A stretch of 64,000 nt of DNA from Semisulcospira habei (Eukaryota > Mollusca > Gastropoda > Semisulcospiridae): NCBI GenBank assembly GCA_036245525.1, contig BTPG01000003.1:214828449-214892448 (forward strand), written 5' to 3'. The position numbers and the translations under genes were made by a program. Below, in pieces: positions 59,546-64,000 of this stretch (its first letter is position 1; each line of letters starts with the position of its first letter). The notes under the pieces are model-generated. The model searched no databases. It saw only the letters and a list, made by a program, of their open reading frames with translations, and had not been told where the DNA came from.

Positions 59546-59946
59546 AAACTGCTTAGATATATTATTTTTATCCTGTCATTCTGATGAAAGGTTATGTAAA
59601 TGTATATATGTTAGTACGTGCATTTACACGGCTGTAAAGGTGTGTGTATGTATGTTTGATTCTTGGTACTTTGTGCTTGTTTTTGCTGTGCTATGATTTT
59701 TCTCCTATGTAATTTGTGCTGATGAGTGTTACTTCCTTTTTTGTATATGTTTAATGCTACCTTAGTAGTATCATTTTATGTACTGCGTGTGTCTGTACTT
59801 ATTCAGTTATGTTTTTTGTTTGCGTTAAATATTTTTTGTTTGTCTTCATTATATTTTGTTGTTGTAGAACGTTAGAAACGGCAAGTTTGAAAAATGACGT
59901 ATTTGTATCTGTCAAAACTTCTACCGTTATGTAATACAGTTTCATC

Positions 59947-60137
<191 letters not shown>

Positions 60138-60417
60138 TCAATAAATTCTGAGAATGCTGTGCTAATACCATGGATTTCCAGGCTGGTAAGCTTGCATTGT
60201 GTCATCAGCACATCAGCTGTCCTTTTGTGACTGCATCGCTTATTAGATCTTTTGAGCCTTCCACTGAACACCTACTACATAAATTAATAGGGACTACCCC
60301 CAGGCGCCCCGCAACCCGCTGGAGAATATCCAGTCCTCCCCCCCCCGAGAGGGGAGGCTAGTGCATGAATATTCCCAAACAGATCTTGGACCTGCTGGAT
60401 AGATTTAAGATTTTGCC

Positions 60418-60461
60418 GCCTACGACCGGTTTCGACCCAAGGTGGGTCTCATCAGGTAGGC
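60418..60461 (-). ncRNA. Hammerhead ribozyme (type I, short stem III)
   Basis: Read on the minus strand: GCCUAC (stem I), CUGAUGAG core, stem II GACCC-ACCUU-GGGUC (5 bp), GAAA core, then AC-CG-GU as a minimal stem III, GUC cleavage triplet and GUAGGC closing stem I (6 bp). Every invariant core position (CUGAUGA, GAAA, UC before the cut) is present. Stem III is a 6-nt palindrome too short to fold alone, so activity would probably need a dimeric form, as proposed for the short-stem-III hammerheads of Penelope-like elements. The predicted cut follows GUC. Confidence 0.82.
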
Positions 60462-60780
60462 ATACGGCGTAACCTGAAATTGCAAACACAACGCATGTAA
60501 TAGAAGCCGCCTCCAGAATTTACCGGTAGCACCACTAGTACAAAGTGGATTGCATCCCTAAAACATTATGAGGTGTTACAGTGGAAGAAGACAGACTAAT
60601 TTTGAAAAGGCAACACCTAGGCAATTTTGTGGTACAATTATTCTTTACTTTTAACAAAGGCGTCGCCCAAAGCCAAAAAATGCACTCAATCAGAGTAGCT
60701 CCAAGGGACATAATTTGGCACTTTATGAGGTGTTACATGGCATTAGCACAGCATTCTCAGAATTTATTGAAAAATTATGT

Positions 60781-60817
60781 TGAGACCCACCTTGGGTCGA
60801 AACCGGTCGTAGGCGGC
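60781..60817 (+). ncRNA. 5'-truncated hammerhead ribozyme copy
   Basis: It starts TGAGACCC and keeps stem II, CGAAAC, ACCGGUC and GUAGGC, but lacks the 5' CUGA and stem I strand, which are replaced by the preceding ...AATTATGT. It should be inactive. Confidence 0.75.
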
Positions 60818-61164
60818 AAAATCTTAAATCTATCCAGCAGGTCCAAGATCTGTTTGGGAATATTCATGCACTAGCCTCCCCTCTCGGGGGGAGGACTGGA
60901 TATTCTCCAGCGGGGCGCCTGGGGGTAGTCCCTATTACTTTATGTAGTAGGTGTTCAGTGGAAGGCTCAAAAGATCTAATAAGCGATGCAGTCACAAAAG
61001 GACAGCTGATGTCCTGATGACACAATGCAAGCTTACCAGCCTGGAATTCCATGGCATTAGCACAGCATTCTCAGAATTTATTGAAAAATTATGTCCCTTG
61101 GAGCTACTCTGATTGAGTGCATTTTTTTGGCTTTGGGCGACGCCTTTGTTAAAAGTAAAGAATA

Positions 61165-62050
61165 TATATATATATATATATGAGCAAAATAATATATATA
61201 GTGGAAGGCTCTAAATGATAAGTCTGTCATTTCTCTCCTATCCCTCTTCTTTTATATACTGTGCAGTTGGCTCCCAAATAAATACCTCATGAGCAAGTGG
61301 TTGCCGGTGTCGGTCTCCGTTGGCATGCACACAACTAAAAATGACATCAGCTCCACTTTTCTCCCAAATAGCTTGTATAAAGTCAGCACTTTGTCAATGT
61401 AAATGTGAATAATGTTACATGTAGTTGAAATATGTTCTGCAGTAAAGCTGTAATTTGAGGGGGAGATGGGTGGCTCGGTGGTAGTGTGTTTTTGTTTCCT
61501 TATAATTTGTAACCAAAACCTGCTGGGAAACTGAGATTCAGCTGAGAGATAGGTACATCCACTACCAATCTGTTTACAGACATCTTTCAACCAGAGATGT
61601 TCATCGACCTGCTTTCACGGAGACACCAAAGGAACATGTAGCATTTTTTGCAGCAGGTATATTAAAACAATTTCACATCAATTAATGTTTGTAGATGATG
61701 CCAGTAAAAATTATAACAAAAAAGTGTCTGTGACAACACTATTTGGTGTGCTTTTTCATCAGTGAAGCTGTGAATGATTGAATGAATGTAAACATGCTCA
61801 CACAATGCCTGGCTGAAAAAAAATGAATGAACAAATGTACCGAGGTAACCAGTGTGCATTTTTATCTAAGACTGAATCCGGTTGGTTGATTCATGGTTTA
61901 ACATTCACATTACCACAGTGATGACAATCGCATATTTAAAACATAAAAATAAAAAAATACCACGCGTTCATTTTTTTTTGTGCTTTGGGTTTAAAGTGTG
62001 TTTGTTTCATTTAGCGAAGTAGAAACTGTATGGGTTTCAAATGTGAGCAG
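61165..62050. other. Mostly unassigned sequence after the inverted repeat
   Basis: A short TA tract, then gtggaaggctct near 61200, which also occurs in the inverted-repeat arms and suggests one more fragment. A SINE-like A-box stretch (gggtggctcggtggtag) at about 61468-61486 resembles the SINE at 1914-2087, but no B box follows. No gene seen. Confidence 0.4.
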
Positions 62051-62054
62051 GAAA

Positions 62055-62130
62055 AAAACGTCGCCATCTACGGGACTCGAACCCTGGTCTCCTGCGTGGC
62101 AAAAAAGTACCTTACCACTGCACTAACTAA
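62055..62130 (-). mobile_element. tRNA-Gly(GCC)-like sequence, probable SINE head or tRNA pseudogene
   Basis: The minus strand has AGTGCAGTGGTAAGG (A box), a TTGCCACGC anticodon-loop region as in tRNA-Gly-GCC, and GGGTTCGAGTCCC (B box) at normal spacing. The acceptor arms do not pair and the T stem is imperfect, so a working tRNA is unlikely. Confidence 0.6.
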
Positions 62131-63300
62131 ATTACTAAGAACCAGCACGTGCATTTATTACTTATAGATAAACGTTTTCATCCCGTATCTGCCGTTGTTG
62201 TTTGTTCCAGTTTACTGTCACAAATAGTGATCGAGGACTAGCAGTTTGGGCGTAGTTTGCAACAGTTTGGGCGTAGGTTTTCCCTTGTAGGTTTGGCATA
62301 GTCGTTTTCCCTTCTTTCTCATGCGGGCTTGTGACCGGCTACGGCGGAGATATGATCTGCCGGAAGTCAGACATCGCTTGTATCCCTTATTGAATACGCA
62401 CTCGAAAACGACCCAAAGTGCCAAATTTTGTGCGGGACCCCATATTTTCTTCATAATCAATATGATAGTTATAACATAAAGTACGACTTTATCGAATAAA
62501 AAGGGCCTGAGCAATTGCCCAACATTGCAAACACTTGTAATGTTATTGATAACATCCGGGCAATTTGCGAATTTACAACATACACTTTTCTAGATTTCAC
62601 TTAGAATTCCAAATATTAGAACACACTTTTTTTTTACGAAAAAAATACTAACATAGTTTATGAAGTGACCGAAATGTTTCTTTATCATTTTAACACACTA
62701 TTCGATAAATTTTTATTGTGTTCTGAAATCGGCTATTTTGCGTGTTTTCCCTCGTGGGGTACCTCACAAAAACGGCCCTAACTTACAAATATGCCCGGGA
62801 CCATGGGTCTGTCAGGGTGGCAATAGCCTCCAGACTCAACAAGGCTCTCAAAAAACCCTATAAAGGGCAGTTTTCAATAAAAAAAATGTAGGTATAGTAT
62901 ACAACCTTAAAATATACAATTACGTAAAAAGGTAAAACTACGTCATGTCAAATGACGTTTTTCAACCAATGACATGTATAGAAATCACCGGTGGAGGCAT
63001 TCACAGCCAATCAGAAAATAGAAAAAACAAATTGCCGCGGCGCGGTCCTGTTGCTGGGTCCCACAAGCCTTTTTGTAACTATGCAATGAAATGGTGAAGT
63101 GCGATACTGTTTGCTTGTATACATTTCACTGAAATGGTCAGGCATTGCCATTGGGGTACCAGCAATTGGGACAATAGGCACCCTGAAATCATAAAAGAAA
63201 AGCTTCTGGCTTTTTTTCCTCCCAAAACCAACACGATGGGCTGAATAAAACTTGGTGTAGACCACACACTGATCTCAACATCGGGATACTACCCGACAAC
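62131..63300. other. Unassigned sequence
   Basis: No supportable gene. Weak minus-strand frames at 62218-62514 and 63011-63265 have no recognisable motif. Confidence 0.35.
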
Positions 63301-63356
63301 AGCAAATGCAGAGCTGTTTGTATGCTGTAAGTGTCATTTTTCTTTTTTGTTCTAAA

Positions 63357-63493
63357 AATGGCGACAATGCACTTGCGGAAGTGGTACATAAGTCAGTGAT
63401 CGAGTTACCACGGCAGGGGCGTACGGTACTGCTCAATAACGTACAAGCACTCGCTATCAGGCAGTTCCGCTACACTGATCTGCGCACTTGGGG

Positions 63494-63495
<2 letters not shown>
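63357..63495 (+). CDS. Weak candidate exon
   Basis: An open stretch (GDNALAEVVHKSVIELPRQG, LLNNVQALAIRQFRY) with protein-like composition runs into a (TG)n tract. No clear acceptor or donor. Could be an exon or transposon remnant. Confidence 0.2.

Positions 63496-63571
<76 letters not shown>
63495..63571. repeat. (TG)n microsatellite
   Basis: Continuous TG tract. Confidence 0.95.
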
Positions 63572-63573
<2 letters not shown>

Positions 63574-63771
63574 AAATATGGAATAAACTCTCCAGAGGTA
63601 CCATTACCAAAGGTTTATACCCTTACGTTTCTTCAGTCTGAAATTCCCTCACTCATTGTAAAAAATCATGACAAGCACAAATAGACCCATCAATCCTACA
63701 GTAACATTATAACACATTGTATAAGCTCTCTTTATGACGAGTATATATTCATGCAACGTTTTTCTCCTCAG

Positions 63772-63942
63772 CATTGTTGGGATGGCGAACGCAGTGAGTT
63801 GCACCCTTACCCAATTATAGCAGACGAATCACCTGTCTATAAATCCAGACTGCTCACAAAAGGGGCCAGTACAGATTCTGTAAAATCTTCGCAGGAAGAT
63901 CAAGTCTTGCAATCTATACCCGACACTGTAGCTGTCAAGTGA
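63772..63942 (+). CDS. Candidate terminal coding exon
   Basis: A good acceptor (TTTTTCTCCTCAG) at 63759-63771 opens, in phase 0, a 56-codon frame (HCWDGERSELHPYPIIADES, PVYKSRLLTKGASTDSVKSS) ending in TGA. It is hydrophilic with Ser-rich parts. A donor-like CAA|GTAAGT lies 18 bp after the stop. No family recognised; it may be the C-terminus of a host protein. Confidence 0.35.
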   Translation, partial: HCWDGERSELHPYPIIADESPVYKSRLLTKGASTDSVKSSQEDQVLQSIPDTVAVK

Positions 63943-63975
63943 GGACAGCAGAACAGTCAAGTAAGTACATCTTTG

Positions 63976-64000
63976 TGTATATATATATATATATATATAT
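63976..64000. repeat. (TA)n at the window end
   Basis: TA tract running off the window. Confidence 0.8.

Noticed and set aside
63011..63265. 84-codon minus-strand frame as a gene
   Set aside because: No recognisable motif, no splice signals in agreement and an overlapping alternative frame of similar length.

Overview
This window looks like nuclear DNA of an animal, most likely a marine mollusc or another lophotrochozoan. The reasons are several families of APE-type LINEs, tRNA-derived SINEs, a Ty3/gypsy-type element, long (CA)n, (CT)n, (TA)n and (AAT)n microsatellites, and splice-site-bounded exon candidates instead of continuous genes. I see no bacterial operons, rRNA genes, CRISPR arrays or plasmid functions. 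The species call is an inference. No complete host gene is visible. Nearly every long reading frame belongs to a retrotransposon.

Layout. 1-4.7 kb: a decayed minus-strand LINE of a zinc-finger-tailed family (called LINE-Z here), cut by a tRNA-derived SINE, a second SINE and a TTAA-flanked inverted-repeat DNA transposon. 4.7-8.5 kb: a plus-strand LINE-Z copy interrupted by a 57-bp LINE tail, a ~390-bp SINE-like element (SINE-N) and a tRNA-derived SINE. 8.5-15.6 kb: a minus-strand I-clade LINE with zinc-knuckle ORF1, endonuclease, RT and RNase H, interrupted by SINE-N and by an L2/CR1-like LINE 3' end. 15.6-19.4 kb: mostly unassigned sequence, with a palindromic MITE and another SINE-N. 19.5-21.1 kb: a solo LTR lying between CA repeats and carrying a LINE-Z insertion. 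23.9-25.8 kb: a sister LTR with polypurine tract and a Ty3/gypsy pol fragment in the unusual order integrase then RT. 25.8-29.4 kb: a rearranged LINE-Z with RT and endonuclease on opposite strands, plus a 616-bp insertion with terminal repeats. 29.4-34.6 kb: LINE debris, palindromes and one possible signal-peptide exon. 34.7-39.4 kb: an almost intact LINE whose ORF1 carries a 2A-like ribosome-skipping peptide. 40.4-41.7 kb: an L2/CR1-like LINE 3' half. 42-46 kb: duplicated exon-like segments and diverged repeats. 48.6-55.4 kb: a CR1-like LINE with two intact ORFs, ORF1 including an SGNH esterase domain. 55.5-59.9 kb: a related, broken CR1-like LINE cut by SINE-N. 60.1-61.2 kb: a large inverted repeat carrying a hammerhead ribozyme, of the type known from Penelope-like elements and animal retrozymes. 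61.2-64 kb: largely unassigned, with a tRNA-Gly-like SINE head and a possible exon at the end.

How the parts relate. The autonomous LINEs (CR1-like, 2A-LINE, I-clade, LINE-Z, L2-like) supply endonuclease and RT. The SINEs and truncated tails show flanking duplications of 11-14 bp that fit that machinery. Because insertions sit inside coding frames that resume exactly at the duplicated site, many boundaries are known to the base and an order of events can be read from the nesting.
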